Below are positions 1-14,096 of a stretch of 64,000 nt of DNA, piece after piece. Position numbers and translations under genes: made by a program. The notes beneath the pieces were generated by a model. That model saw nothing but the letters and a program-made list of their open reading frames with translations, was not told where the DNA came from and did not search any database. Source of the stretch: Eriocheir sinensis (Eukaryota; Arthropoda; Malacostraca; Decapoda; Varunidae). Position 1 is the stretch's first letter. Every line of letters begins with the position of its first letter. The stretch lies in assembly GCF_024679095.1 (NCBI RefSeq), contig NW_026111765.1:372001-436000 (forward strand), written 5' to 3'.

Positions 1-2759
1 TTATTGACATAATTTTATATGTATTTTGAATATATATTTTCATAGAAATTTACTCTATTTTATGTGTATTCGTATATATATTTTGATACAAATTTACATT
101 ATTTATGTGTATTTCGCATATCTATTTCAATATAAATTTTCTTTATTGTATGTGCCTTTTGTATATTTATTTTGATACAAATTTAATTATTTTATGTGTA
201 TTTTTGTATATATATTTTTAAACAAATATGCGTTATTATATGGGTATTTTGCATCTTTGTTTTCAGACAAATTTACATTATTTTATTGATAGTCTATTTA
301 TTTTGATACGATTTTACGTTATTCTGTGTATTTTGTATATATATTTTTAGACATATTTACATTATTTAATGTATATTTTGTACATATATTTTATGGAAAT
401 TTACGTTATCTTATGTGTATTTGTTTATATATTTTCATACAAATTTACATTATTTTATGTGTATTTTGTATATGTATTTCAATAAAAAAATTGCCTAATT
501 TCATGTGTATTTTGCATATCTATTTTCAAACAAGTTTAAATTATTTTTGAGTATTTTTGTATATATTTTTATACAAATTTTTGTTATTTTATTTGTATTT
601 TGTATATATATTTTCCTACAAATATACATTCTTTTAGAGGAAATTTTGTTTATTTATTTTGATACGAATTTACATTATTTTATGTGTATTTTGTATATAT
701 ATTTTTCTATGTATTTACATTATTTTATGTGTATTTTGCATATATATTTTCATTAAAATTTACGTAATTTTATTGTGTGTATTCGTATATATTTTCATAA
801 AAAATTTCATTATTTTATGTGTTTTTTGCATATCTATTTCAATAAAAATCTACCTTATTGTATGTGTATTTTGTATTTTTATTTTAATACAAATTCAATT
901 ATTTTATGTGTATTTTTGTATATATATATTTTTTAAATATGAGTTATTTTATGGGTATTTTGCATCTTTAATTTTATAAATTTTTACATTACGTACATAT
1001 CTTTTATACGTATTTACATTATTTAATGTGTATTTTGTTTATATATTTTAATACAAATTTACGTTATTATATCTGTATTTGAATATATATTTTGATACAA
1101 ATTTACATTATTTTATGTATTTTCTATATTTATTTCAATTCAAATTTAGTTTATTTTATGTGTCTTTTGTATATCTATTTTCATACAAATTTAATTATTT
1201 TTGTTTATTTTTGTATATAGTTTTATACAATTTTACGTTATTTTATGTGTATTTAGTATATTTATATTTATACAAGTAAACATTCTTTTATTGGCATTTA
1301 GTTAATTTATTTTGATACGAGTTTACATTATTTTATGTGTATTTTGTATACATTTTCTTATACGTATTTACTTCATTTTATGTGTATTTTGTATATATAT
1401 TTTTATAGAAATCTACGTTATTTTATGTGTATTCGTATATATATTTTGAAACAAATTTACATTGTTTTATGTGTATTTTGCATATCTATTTCAATACAAA
1501 TTTACCTTATTGTATGTGCATTTTGTATATTTATTGTAATACAAATTTAAATATTTTATGTGTATTTTGGTATATATATTTTCATAAAAAATGCGTTGTT
1601 TTATGGGTATTTTGCATCTTTATTTCCTTACAAATTTACATTATTTTATTAATATTCTCTGTATTTATTTTGATACTATTTTACATTATTTAATGTGTAT
1701 TTTCTATATATATTTCATACAAATTTACATTATTTTAAGTGTATTTGTTTATATATTTTCATTCAAATTTACATTATTTTATGTGTATTTTGTATATGTA
1801 TTTCAAAAGAAATTTAACTAGTTTTATGTGTATTTTGTATATATATTTTTATACAAATTTAAATTATTTTTGTGTATTTTTTGAATAGAGTTTTATACAA
1901 ATTTACAATATTTTATGTGTATTTTGTATATCTATTTTCATACAAATACACATTATTTTATTGATATTTTGTTTATTTATTTTGATGCGAATTTACATTA
2001 TTGAATGTGTATTGTGTATATATATTTTTATACGTATTTACGTCATTTCATGTGTATTTTGTATATATATTTCTATAGAAATATACGTTATTTTATGTGT
2101 ATTCGTATATATATTTTGAAACAAATATACATTGTTTTATGTGCATTTTGTATATTTTTTCAATACAAATTTACCTTATTGTACGTGCATTTTGTATATT
2201 AATTTTAATACAAATTTAATTATTCTATGTGTATTCTTGTATATGTATTTAAAAAAAAAAAAGCTTTATTTTATGGGTATTTTGCATCTTTATTTTCATA
2301 CAAAATTACATTATTTTATTGATATTCTGTGTATTTATTTTGATACGATTTTACATTATTCTATGTATATTTTGTATATCTATTTTATACAAATGTACGT
2401 TATTTTATGTGAATTTGTTTTCATTTCATACAAATTTACATTATTTTATGTGTATTTTGTACATGTATTTAAATACAAATTTAACTAATTATATGTGTAT
2501 TTTCTATATCTATTTTCATACAATTTGAAATTTATTTTTTTTGTTTTTTTGTATATATTTTTTATTCAAATTTTCGTAATTTTATGTGTATTTTGTATAT
2601 TTATTTTCCTACAAATATACGTTCTTTTATCGGAATTTTGTTTATTTATTTTGATACGAATTTTCATTTTTTTAGGTGTATTTGATATATATATTTTTAT
2701 ACTTATTTACATAATTTTATATGTATTTTGAATATATATTTTCATAGAAATTTACTCTA
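1..2759 (+). repeat. Satellite block 1 (+)
   Basis: About 60 units with the T-rich strand on top. The block starts and ends with the same unit (ATAATTTTATATG near 9 and 2,711), so it spans one full 2.7-kb super-period. Its reverse complement is 31,024-33,770. A distinctive joint CATTACGTACATATC near 987 is shared with that partner. The end at CTCTAC is a switch to '-'. Confidence 0.88.
1412..2081 (+). repeat. Representative higher-order unit, 670 bp, 15 monomers
   Basis: The variant beginning CTACGTTATTTTATGTG (ATACG in the second copy) recurs at 1,412 and 2,082, giving 670 bp or 15 units averaging 44.7 bp. Diagnostic variants in order are: CATTGTTTTATG; CCTTATTGTATGTGCATTTT; AAATATTTTATG; TGCG followed by TTTTATGGGTATTTTGC; ATTAATATTCTCTG; a TTTAATGTG unit; a TTTTAAGTGTATTTG unit; a GTATATGTATTTCAA unit; AACTAGTTTTATG; AATTATTTTTGTG; a CTATTTTCATACAAAT unit; ACACATTATTTTATTG; a second TAATGTG-type unit with TTTTTATACG; and CGTCATTTCATG. 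The same order is traceable across the window with units lost or gained. Confidence 0.85.
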
Positions 2760-3620
2760 CATGTATATACAAAAAAACACAAAAATAATTTAAATTTGTA
2801 TGAAAATAAATATACAAAATACACATAAAATTAGGTAAATTTGTATTGAAATACATATACTAAATACACTTAAAATAATGTAAATTTGAATGAAATTATA
2901 TAAACAAATACACTTAAAATAACGTTAATTTGTATAAAATATATATAAAAAATACACATTAAATAATGAAAATATGTATAGAAAAATATATACAAAACAC
3001 AAATAGTATAATATAAAATCGTATCAAAATATATACACAGAATGTTAATAAAATAATGTACATTTGTATGAAAACTAAGATGCAAAATACCTATAAAATA
3101 ACGCATTTTTTATAAAATTATATATACCAAAATACACATAAAATATTTGAATTTGTATTAAAATAAATATACAAAATGCACATACAATAAGGTAAATTTG
3201 TATTGAAATAGATATGCAAAAAACATATAAAACAATGTAAATTTGTTTCAAAATATATATACTAATACACATAAAATAACGTAGATTTCTATAAATATAT
3301 ATATACAAAATACAAATAAAATTAAGTTAATACGAATCAAAAATGTATACAAAATACACAAAATAATGTAAATTCGTATAAATATAAATAAACAAAATAC
3401 CAATAAGAGAATGTGTATTTGTATAAATATAAATATACACAATGCACATAAAATAACGTAAATTTGTATAAAACTATATACAAAATACAAAGTAATTAAA
3501 TTTGTATGAAAATAGATATACAAAATACACACAAAATAAGCTAAATTTGAATTGAAATATATATACAAAATACATAAAATAAATTAAATTCGTTTCAAAA
3601 TATTTTTAACAAATACACAT
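2760..3620 (-). repeat. Satellite block 2 (-)
   Basis: Inverted relative to its neighbours. It closely follows 37,064-37,880, down to the shared run TATTTTTAACAAATACACAT at its right end. The partner lacks about one unit near 37,830. Confidence 0.87.
2764..3620 (+). repeat. Duplicated satellite segment, partner 37,063-37,880
   Basis: Direct copy at an offset of about 34.3 kb. Shared markers are ACAAAAAAACACAAAAATAA at the left and TATTTTTAACAAATACACAT at the right. The partner continues in the same orientation, while this copy flips at its right end. Confidence 0.8.
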
Positions 3621-4234
3621 GTGTATGTTGTATATCTATTTTGTATGTATATTTTCATAGAAATTTACTCTATTTTATGAGTATTCGTATATATATTTTG
3701 ATACAAATTTACATTATTAATGTGTATTTTGCATATCTATTTCAATACAAATTTACTTTATTGTACGTGCATTTTGTATATTTATTTTAATACAAATTTA
3801 ATTATTTTACATGTCTTTTTGTATATATATTTTTATGCAAATATGCGTTATTATATGGATATTTTGCATCTTTATTTTCATACAAATTTAAATTATTTTA
3901 TTGATATTCTCTTTATTTATTTTGATACGATTTAACATTATTCTATGTGTTTTTTGTATATATTTTTTTATATATATTTTTACATTATTTAATGTTCATT
4001 TTGTATATATATTTTATCCAAATTTACATTATTTTATATGTATTTCTTTATATATTTTCATACATATTTACATTATTTTATGTGTTTTTTGTATATATAT
4101 TTTTCTACGTATTTAAATTATTTTATGTGTATTTTGTATATACATTTTCATAAAAAAAATTACGTTATTTTATTGTGTGTATAAGTATATATTTTGATAC
4201 AAATTATATACAAATTCATGTTATTTAATGTGTA
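3621..4234 (+). repeat. Satellite block 3 (+)
   Basis: Near-exact inverted copy of 8,263-8,876 and 25,373-25,975. The shared odd segments are GTATATCTATTTTGTATG at the left end and GTGTGTATAAGTATATATT near the right end. The right boundary is also the left edge of the 9.9-kb duplication. Confidence 0.86.
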
Positions 4235-5560
4235 TTCGTGTCAAAATAAATTAACAAAATATCATGAAAAGAATGTGTATTTGTTTAAAAATACATAATA
4301 GATAATAAATTTGTATCAAATATATATGCAAGATACACATTAAATAATGTAAATATGTATAAAAAAGTATATACAAAAAACAAATAGAATAATGTAAAAT
4401 CGTATCAAAATAAATACACCGAATATTTATAAAATAATGTAAATTTGTATGAAAATAAAGATGCAAAATTCATATAAAATAGCGCATTTCTTAAAAAAAT
4501 ATATATACCAAAATACACATAAAATATTTAAATTTGTATTGAAATAAATATACAAAATGCACATACAATAAGGTAAATTTGTATTGAAAGAGATATGCAT
4601 AAATACATATAAAACAATGTAAATTTGTTTAAAAATATATATACGAATACAAATAAATAAACGTAAATTTCTATAAAAATATATATACAAAATACACATA
4701 AAATCAAGTAAATACGTATAAAAAAATGTATACAAAATACACATAAGATAATGTAAATTCGATTTAAAATAAATAAACAAAATACCAATAAAAGAATGTG
4801 TATTTGGATAAATATAAATATACAAAATACATATACAAAATAAACATAAAAAAGGTAGATTTGTAATAAAATATATGTACAAAATACACATAAAATAATG
4901 TAAATTTATATGAAAATATATATACAAATACACATAAAATACCATGAATTTGTATAAAAATATATATTCAAAATAAATATTATATAATGTAAAAGCGTAT
5001 AAAAATATATATACAAAGTACATATAAAATAATGTAAATTCGTATCAATATAAATCAACAAAACACCAATAAAATAATATATATTTGAATGAAAATAAAT
5101 TTACAAAATATACATAACATAACTAAAATTTGTATTAAAATATATACAAAAATACATAGAAATAATTTGAGTTTGTATGAAAATAGATATACAAAATACA
5201 CATAAAACTAGGTAAATTTCTTTTGAAATGTATATACAAAATAGCCATAAAATATTGTAAATTTGTGTCAAAATATATAAACAAATACACATTAAATAAC
5301 GTAAATTTGTATGAAAAATATATACAAAATACACATAGAATAATGTCAATTCGTATCAAAATGAATGAGCAGAATATCAATAAAATAATGTAAATTTGTA
5401 TGAAAATAAAGATGCAAAATACCCATAAAATAAAGCATATTTTTTTAAAAATACAGATACAAAAATACACATCGAATAATTAAATTCGTATTAAAATTAA
5501 TATACAAAATGCGTATATAATAAGGTAAATTTGAATTGAAAAAATATGCAACATACACGT
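4235..5560 (-). repeat. Satellite block 4 (-)
   Basis: First part of the 9.9-kb duplication, paired with 21,461-22,787. The right boundary, CATACACGTTTACTCATAC, is identical at both sites. Confidence 0.87.
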
Positions 5561-6585
5561 TTACTCATACAAATTTATATTATTTTATTGGTATTTTGTT
5601 TATTTATTTTTATACGAATTACATGATTATATGTGTATTTTGTACACATTTTTTTATACGTATTTACATTATTTATTGTGTATTTTGTTTATATATTTTC
5701 ATACAAATTTACGTTATATGTGTATTTGTATAAATATTTTGATACAAATTTACTTTATTTCATGTATTTTGTATATATATTTCAATTCAAATTTAGCTTA
5801 TTTTGTGTGTATTTTGTATATATTTTCATACAAATTTAATTACTTCTGTGTATTTATGTATATATTTTATATAAATTTACGTTATTTTATGTGTATTTTG
5901 TATATTTATATTTATACAAATACACATTCTTTTATTGGTATTTTGTTTATTTATTTTGATACGAGTTTACATTATTTTATGTGTATTTTGTATACATTTT
6001 TTTATACGTATTTACTTCATTTTATGTGTATTTTGTATATATATATTTATAGAAATCTACGTTATTTTATGTGTATTCGTATACATATTTTGAAACAAAT
6101 TTACATTGCTTTATATGTATTTTGCGTATCTATTTCAATACAAATTTACCTTATTGTATGTGTTTTTTATATATTTATTTTAATACAAATCTAATTTATT
6201 TATGTGTATTATGGTATATATATTTTTATAAATAAAAAAAATGCGTTATTTTATGGGTATTTTGCCTCTTTATTTTCATACAAATTTACATTATTTTATT
6301 AATATTCCGTGTATTTATTTTGATACGATTTTACATTATTCTATTTGTGTTTTGTATATATTTTTTTATACAAATTTACGTTATTTTAAGTGTATTTGTT
6401 TATGTATTTTCATTGAAATTTACATTATTTATGTGTATTTTGTATATGTATTTCCATACAAATTTACCTAATTTTATGTTTATTTTGTATATTTATTTTC
6501 ATACAAATTTAAAATATTTTTGTGTATTTTTGTATATAGTTTGATACAAATTTAGGTTATTTTATGTGTGTTTTGAATATCTATT
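5561..6585 (+). repeat. Satellite block 5 (+)
   Basis: Pairs with 22,788-23,754. The partner lacks about one 45-bp unit in the GTTTATGTATTTCCATAC area. The right switch GAATATCTATTAAATATAT is shared by both. Confidence 0.87.
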
Positions 6586-9500
6586 AAATATATATACAAA
6601 ATACATATGAAATTATGTAAATACGTATAAAAATATATATACAAAATACATATCAAATAATGTAAATTCGTGTCAAAATAAATAAACAAAATATCATGAA
6701 AAGAATGTGTATTTGTATGAAAATAGATAATAGTTAATAAATTTGTATAAAATATATATGCAAGATACACATTAAATAATGTAAATATGTATAAAAAAGT
6801 ATATACAAAAAACAAATAGAATAATGTAAAATCATATCAAAATAAATACACCGAATATTAATAAAATAATGTAAATTTGTATGAAAATAAAGATGCAAAA
6901 TTCCCATAAAATAGCGCATTTCTTATAAAAATATATATACCAAAATACACATAAATTTTTTTAATTTGTATTGAAATAAATATACAAAATGCATATACAA
7001 TAAGGTAAATTTGTATTGAAAGAGATATGCAAAAATACATATAAAACAATGTAAATTTGTTTCAAAATATATATACGAATACAAATAAAAAAACGTAGAT
7101 TTCTATAAAAATATATATACAAAATAAACATAATATTAAGTAAATACGTATAAAAAAATGTATTCAAAATACACATAAAATAATGTAAATTCGAATTCAA
7201 ATAAATAAACAAAATACCAATAAAAGAATGTGTATTTGGATAAATATAAATATACAAAATACACATACAAAATAAACATAAAATAAGGTAGATTTGTAAT
7301 AAAATATATGTACAAAATACACATACAATAATGTAAATTTATATGAAAATATATATACAAATACACTTGAAATACGATGAATTTGTATAAAAATATATTC
7401 AAAATAAATATTAAATAATGTAAGAGCGTATAAAAATATATATACAAAGTACATATAAAATGAAAAGTAAGATGCAAAATACCTATAAAATAACGCATTT
7501 TTTATAAAATTATTGATACCAAAATACACATAAAATATTTGAACTTGTATTAAAATAAATATACAAAATGCACATACAATAAGGTAAATTTGTATTGAAA
7601 TAGATATGCAAAATACATATAAAATAATGTAAATTTGTTTCAAAATATATATACGAATACACATAAAATAACGTAGATTTCTATAAAAATACATATACAA
7701 AATACACATAAAATTAAGTAAATACGTATAAAAAAATGTATACGAAATACACATAAAATAATGTAAATTCGTATAAATGTAAATAAACAATATACCAATA
7801 AAAGAATGTGTATTTGTATAAATATAAATATACAAAATGCACATAAAATAACGTAAATTTATGTAAAACTATATACATAAAATAACGCAAATTTCTATAA
7901 AAATATATGTACAAAAATGAACATTAGATAAATTTGCATAAAAATATATATATACAAAACACACATTAGATAATGTAAATGAGTATAAAAATATGTATAC
8001 AAAATACCTATGAAATAATATAAATTCGTATCGAATTAAATTAAGAAATACCAATAAAATAATGTAATTTTGGATGAAAATATATATACAAAATACACAT
8101 AAAATAACCTAAATACAAATACAAATATACACATAAAATAATTTAAAATTGAATGAAATAAATATACAAAATAAACATAAAATAAGGTAAATTTGTAATG
8201 AAATATTTGAAATAATACACATAAAATAATATAAATTTGCATGAAAATATATATACAAATAACCATTAAATAACATGAATTTTTATAAAATTTGTATCAA
8301 AATATATACTTATACACAATAAAATAACGTAATTTTTTTATGAAAATGTATATACAAAATACACATAAAATAATTTAAATACGTAGAAAAATATATATAC
8401 AAAAAACACATAAAATAATGTAAATATGTATGAAAATATATAAACAAATACACATAAAATAATGTAAATTTGGATAAAAAATATATACAAAATGAACATT
8501 AAATAATGTAAATATGTATAAAAAATATATATACAAAAAACACATAGAATAATGTTAAATCGAATCAAAATAAATAAAGAGAATATCAATAAAATAATGT
8601 AAATTTGAATGAAAATAAAGATGCAAAATATCCATATAATAACGCATATTTGCATAAAAATATATATACAAAAATACATATAAAATAATTAAATTTGAAT
8701 TAAAATAAATATACAAAATACACGTACAATAAAGTAAATTTGTATTGAAATAGATATGCAAAATTCACATCAATAATGTAAATTTGTATCAAAATATATA
8801 TACGAATACTCATAAAATAGAGTAAATTTCTATGAAAATATACATACAAAATAGATATACAAAATACACATATAACTAGTTAAATTTGTATTTAAATACA
8901 TGTACAAAAAACACATAAAATAATGTAGATTTGTATGAAATGAAAACAAATACATTTTATATAAAATATATATACAAAATACACATAGAATAATGTAAAA
9001 TCATATCAAAATAAATACACAGAATATCAATAAAATAATGTAAATTTGTATGAAAATAATGATGCAAAATACCCATAAAATAAAGCATATTTTTATAAAA
9101 ATACATATACAAAAATACACATAGATTAATCAAATTTGTATTAAAATTAATATACAAAATGCACATACAATAAGGTAAATTTGTATTGAAAAAATATGCA
9201 AAAAACACATGAAACAATGTAAATTTGTTTCAAAATATATATACGAATACACATAAAATAACGTAGATTTCTATAGAAATATATATACAAAATACACTTG
9301 AAATAATGTAAATACGTATAAAAATATATATACAAAATACATATTAAATAATGTTAATTCGTGTCAAAATAAATAAACAAAATATCATGAAAAGAATGTG
9401 TATTTGTATGAAAATAGATATACAAAATACACATAAAATAACCTAAATTTGTATAAAACTATATACAAAAATACACAAAAATAATTTAAACTTGAATGAA

Positions 9501-10181
9501 AATAAATATACAAAAAACATAAAATTAGGTAAATTTGTATTGAAATACATATACAAAATACACATAAAATAATGTAAATTTGAATGAAAATATATAAACA
9601 TCTAGACTTAAAATAATGTAAATTTGTATCAAATATATATATACAAAAAACACATTAAATAATGTAAATATGTATAAAAAAAATATATACAAAACACAAA
9701 TAAAATAATGTAAAATCTTATCAAAATAAATACAGAAAATATTAATAAAATAATGTAAATTTGTATGAAAATTAAGATGCAAAATACCCATAAAATAACG
9801 CGTTTTTTATAAAAAATATTTATACGAAAAAACATAAAATATTTGATTTTGTATTAAAATAAATAGATATACAAAATACACAAAAAATAAGCTAAATTTG
9901 AATTGATATATATATACAAAATACATAAAATAATGTAAATTTGTATCAAAATTCTTATACAAATACACATATAATAACGTAAATTTGTATAAAAAAATAT
10001 AAACAAAATACACATTAAATAATGTAAATACGTATAAAAAAAATTTACAAAATACAGAAATAATCATGTAATTCGTATCAAAATAAATAGACAAAATACT
10101 AATAAAATAATGTAAATTTCTATGAGAAAACATATACAAAATACACATAATTAACGCAAATATCAATAAAAATATATATAA
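6586..10181 (-). repeat. Satellite block 6 (-)
   Basis: Long '-' block that pairs with 23,755-27,291. The partner lacks about 60 bp corresponding to 8,095-8,158. It holds a distinctive subfamily at about 7,900-8,300 (CCTATGAAATAAT, GAATTAAATTAAGAAA) that recurs elsewhere. It ends in the recurrent AT palindrome. Confidence 0.88.
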
Positions 10182-10195
10182 TATAATATATTTTT
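10168..10195. repeat. AT-only quasi-palindrome at orientation switch (copy 1 of 5)
   Basis: 28 bp made only of A and T, beginning AAAAATATATATAATATAAT and ending in TTTTT. It reads nearly the same on both strands and lies exactly where '-' satellite becomes '+'. It is flanked on the left by CGCAAATATCAAT and on the right by GTACATATTT. Confidence 0.82.
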
Positions 10196-13100
10196 GTACA
10201 TATTTAAAATATTTTATGTATTTTTTTAATATATATTTTATCCAAATTTACGTTATTTTATATGTATTTGTTTATATATTTTCATTCAAATTTACATTAT
10301 TTTATCTACATTATTTAATGTGCATCTTTATTTTCATACAAAATTACATTATTTTATTGATATTCTCTTTATTTATTTTGATACGATTTAACATTATTCT
10401 ATGTGTTTTTTGTATATATTTTTTTATATATATTTACATTATTTAATGTTCATTTTGTATATATATTTTATCCAAATTTACATTATTTTTTGTGTATTTG
10501 TTTATATATTTTCATACATATTTACATTATTTTATGTGTTTTTTGTATATATATTTTTCTACGTATTTAAATTATTTTATGTGTATTTTGTATATACATT
10601 TTCATAAAAAACTACGTTATTTTATTGTGTGTATAAGTATATATTTTGATACAAATTTTATACAAATTCATGTTATTTAATGTGTATTTGTATATATATT
10701 TTCATACAAATTTATATTATTTTATGTGTATTTTTTCATATATTTCATTACAAATTTACCTTATTTTATGTTTATTTTGTATATTTATTTCATTCAATTT
10801 TAAATTATTTTATGTGTATATTTGTATTTGTATTTAGGTTATTTTATGTGTATTTTGTATATATATTTTCATCCAAAATTACATTATTATATTGGTATTT
10901 TCTTAATTTAATTCGATACGAATTTAGATTATTTCATAGGTATTTTGTATACATATTTTTACACTCATTTACATTATCTAATGTGTGTTTTGTATATATA
11001 TTTTTATGCAAATTTATTTTATGTTCATTTTTGTACATATATTTTTATAGAAATTTGCGTTATTTTATGTGTAGAGTTTTATATAAATTTACGTTATTTT
11101 ATGTGTATTTTGTAAATTTATATTTATACAAATACACATTCTTTTATTGCTATATTGTTTATTTATATTTTACGAATTTACATTCTTTTATGTGTATTTT
11201 GTGTACATTTTTTTATACTTATTTACTTAATTTTATGTGTATTTTGTATATGTATTTTTATAGAAATCTACGTTATTTTATGTGTATTCGCATATATATT
11301 TTGAAACAAATTTACATTATTTTATATGTATTTTGCATATCTATTTCAATACAAATTTACCTTATTGTATGTGCATTTTGTATATTTATTTTGATACAAA
11401 TTCAAATATTTTATGTGTATTTTGGCATCAATAATTTTATAAAAAATGCGATATTTTATAGGTATTTTGCATCTTAATTTTCATACAAATTTACATTATT
11501 TTATTAATATTCTGTGTATATATTTTGATACGATTTTACATTATTCCATTTGTGTTTTGTATATATTTTTTTATAAATATTTACATTATTTAATGTGTAT
11601 TTTGTATATATATTTCATACAAATTTACGTTATTATATGTGTATTTGTTTATATATTTTCTCTCAAATTTACTTTATTTTATTTGTATTTTGTATATGTA
11701 TTTCAATAGAAATTAACCTAATTTTATGTGTATTCTGTATATTTCTTTTCATACAAATTTAAATTATTTTTGTGTATTTTTGTATATAGTTTTATACAAA
11801 TTTAGGTTATTTTATGTACACATTTACATTATTTAATGTGTGTTTTGTATATATATTTTTATCGAAAGTTAATTTATTTTACGTTCATTTTTGGACATAT
11901 ATTTTTATAAAAATTAGCGTTATTTTATATGTATTTGTATATGTTTTCTCATACAAATTTACATTATTTTATTGCTATTTTGTTTATTTAGTTTGATACG
12001 AGTAACATGATTATATGTGTATTTTGTACATATTTTTTATACGTATTTACATTACTTAATGTGTATTTTGTTTATATATTTTTAAACAAATTTACGTTAT
12101 TATATGTATTTTTATAAATATTTTGATACAAATTTACATTATTTTATGTATTTTGTATATACATTTCAATTCAAATTTAGCTTATTTTATCTGTATTTTT
12201 TATATATATTTTCATACGAATTTAATTACTTCTGTGTATTTTTGTATATAGTTTTATACAAATTTACGTTATTTTATGTGTATTTTGTATATTTATATTT
12301 ATACAAATACACATTCTTTTATTGGTATTTTGTTAATTTATTTTGATACGAATTTACATTATTTTATGTGTATTTTGTATACATTTTTTTATACGTATTT
12401 ACTTCATTTTACGTGTATTTTGTATATATATTTTTATACAAATCTACGTTATTTTATGTGTATTCGTATATATATTTTGAAACAAATTTACATTGTTTTA
12501 TATGTATTTTGCATATCTATTTCAATACAGATTTACCTTATTGTATTTGTATTTTGTATATTTATTTTAATACAAATAAATTTTTTGATGTGTATTTTTG
12601 TATATATATTTAAAAAAAAAGCGTTATTTTATGGGTATTTTGCTTCTTTATTTTCATACAAATTTACATTATTTTATTAATATTCTGTGTATTTATTTTG
12701 ATACGATTTTACATTATTCTATTTGTGTTTTGTATATATTTTTTTAAACAAATTTACGTTATTTTAAGTGTATTTGTTTATGTATTTTCATTCAAATTTA
12801 CAGTATTCTATGTGTATTTTGTATATGTATTTCAATACAAATTTACCTAATTTTATGTGTATTTTGTATATTTATTTTCATACAAATTTAAATTATTTTT
12901 GTGTATTTTTGTATATAGTTTTATACAAATTTATGTTATCTTATGTGTATTTAGTATATTTATTTTCATACAAATACACATTCTTTTATTGACATTTTGT
13001 TTATTTATTTTGACGCGAATTGACATTATTTAATGTGTATTTTGTATATATATTTTTATACGTATTTACATCCTTTCAAGTGTATTTTGTATATTTATAA

Positions 13101-13938
13101 AAAAATGCGTTATTATATGGGTATTTTGCATCTTTATTTTCATACAAATTTACATTATTTTATTTACATTCTGTGTATTGATTTTAATACGATTTTACAT
13201 TATTCTATTTGTGTTTTGTATATATATATTTTTATACATATTTACATTATTTATTGAGTATTTTTTATATATATTTTATACAAATTTATGTTAATTTAAG
13301 TGTATTTGTTTATATATTTTCATTCAAATTTACATTATTTTATGTGTATTTTGTATATGTATTTCTTTACAAATTTACCTAATTTTATGTGTATTTTGTA
13401 TACTTATTTTCATACAAATTTAATTTATTTTTGTGTATTTTTATATATAGTTTTATACAAATTTACGTTATTTTATGTGTATTTTGTATATGTATTTTCA
13501 TACAAATACACATTCTTTTATTGATATTTTAATTATTTATTTTGACACGAATTTACATTATTTAATCTATATTTTGTATATATATTTTTATACGTATTTA
13601 CAACATTTCATGTGTGTTTTTTATATATATTTCTATAGAAATCTACGTTATTTTATGTGTATTCGTATATATATTTTGAAACAAATCTACATTATTTTAT
13701 GTGTATTTTGTATATATATTTCATTATAAATTTGTCTTATTTTAAGTTTATTTTTATATCTACTTTCATTCAAATTCAAATCATTTTATGTGTATATATT
13801 TATTTGTATTTACGTTATTTTATGTGTATTTTCTATATATATTTTCATTCAAAATTACATTATTTTATCGGTATTTTGTTCATTTATTTCGATACGAATT
13901 TAGATTATTTCATGTGTATTTTCTATACATATACATAT
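10182..13938 (+). repeat. Satellite block 7 (+)
   Basis: Pairs with 27,292-31,023. The partner has lost one 44-bp unit corresponding to about 11,394-11,437. At 10,680-11,060 it carries the TTTCATAGGTATTTTG subfamily in '+' orientation. The right switch CTATACATATACATATAG is shared with the partner. Confidence 0.88.
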
Positions 13939-14096
13939 AGAGTAAATTTCTATGAAAATATATATTCAAAATACATATAAAATTATGTAAATAAGTATAA
14001 AAATATATATATATATATCAAATACACCTAAAAAAAATGAAAATTCGTATCAAAATAAATAAATAAAATTCCGATAAAAGAACGTATATTTGTAGG
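13939..14096 (-). repeat. Satellite block 8 (-), short
   Basis: Only about 158 bp between two switches. It is the truncated remainder of a '-' block that continues for 7.9 kb in the paired locus (31,024 onward). Pairing stops at TTGTAGG (14,096 and 31,175), which marks the right edge of the large duplication. Confidence 0.85.

Larger units (their letters stand above)
4235..14096 (+). repeat. Segmental duplication A, copy 1 (~9.9 kb)
   Basis: Direct copy of 21,461-31,175, offset about 17.1-17.2 kb. The alignment runs through five orientation switches (5,560; 6,585; 10,181; 13,938 and the left edge) that are identical in both copies. Differences are scattered substitutions and indels, several of them one unit long. 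I judge identity as high by eye but did not compute it. Confidence 0.86.

Noticed and set aside
10168..10195. Origin of replication or terminator at the AT palindrome
   Set aside because: There is no supporting context such as initiator sites or genes. Its position is explained by the orientation switch alone.
10680..11477. 265-residue F/Y/I/L/C-rich frame as a membrane protein gene
   Set aside because: It is a readout of the stop-free 45-bp unit. Similar frames occur across the whole array in different phases and on either strand according to block orientation, with no conserved start, domain or codon signal.
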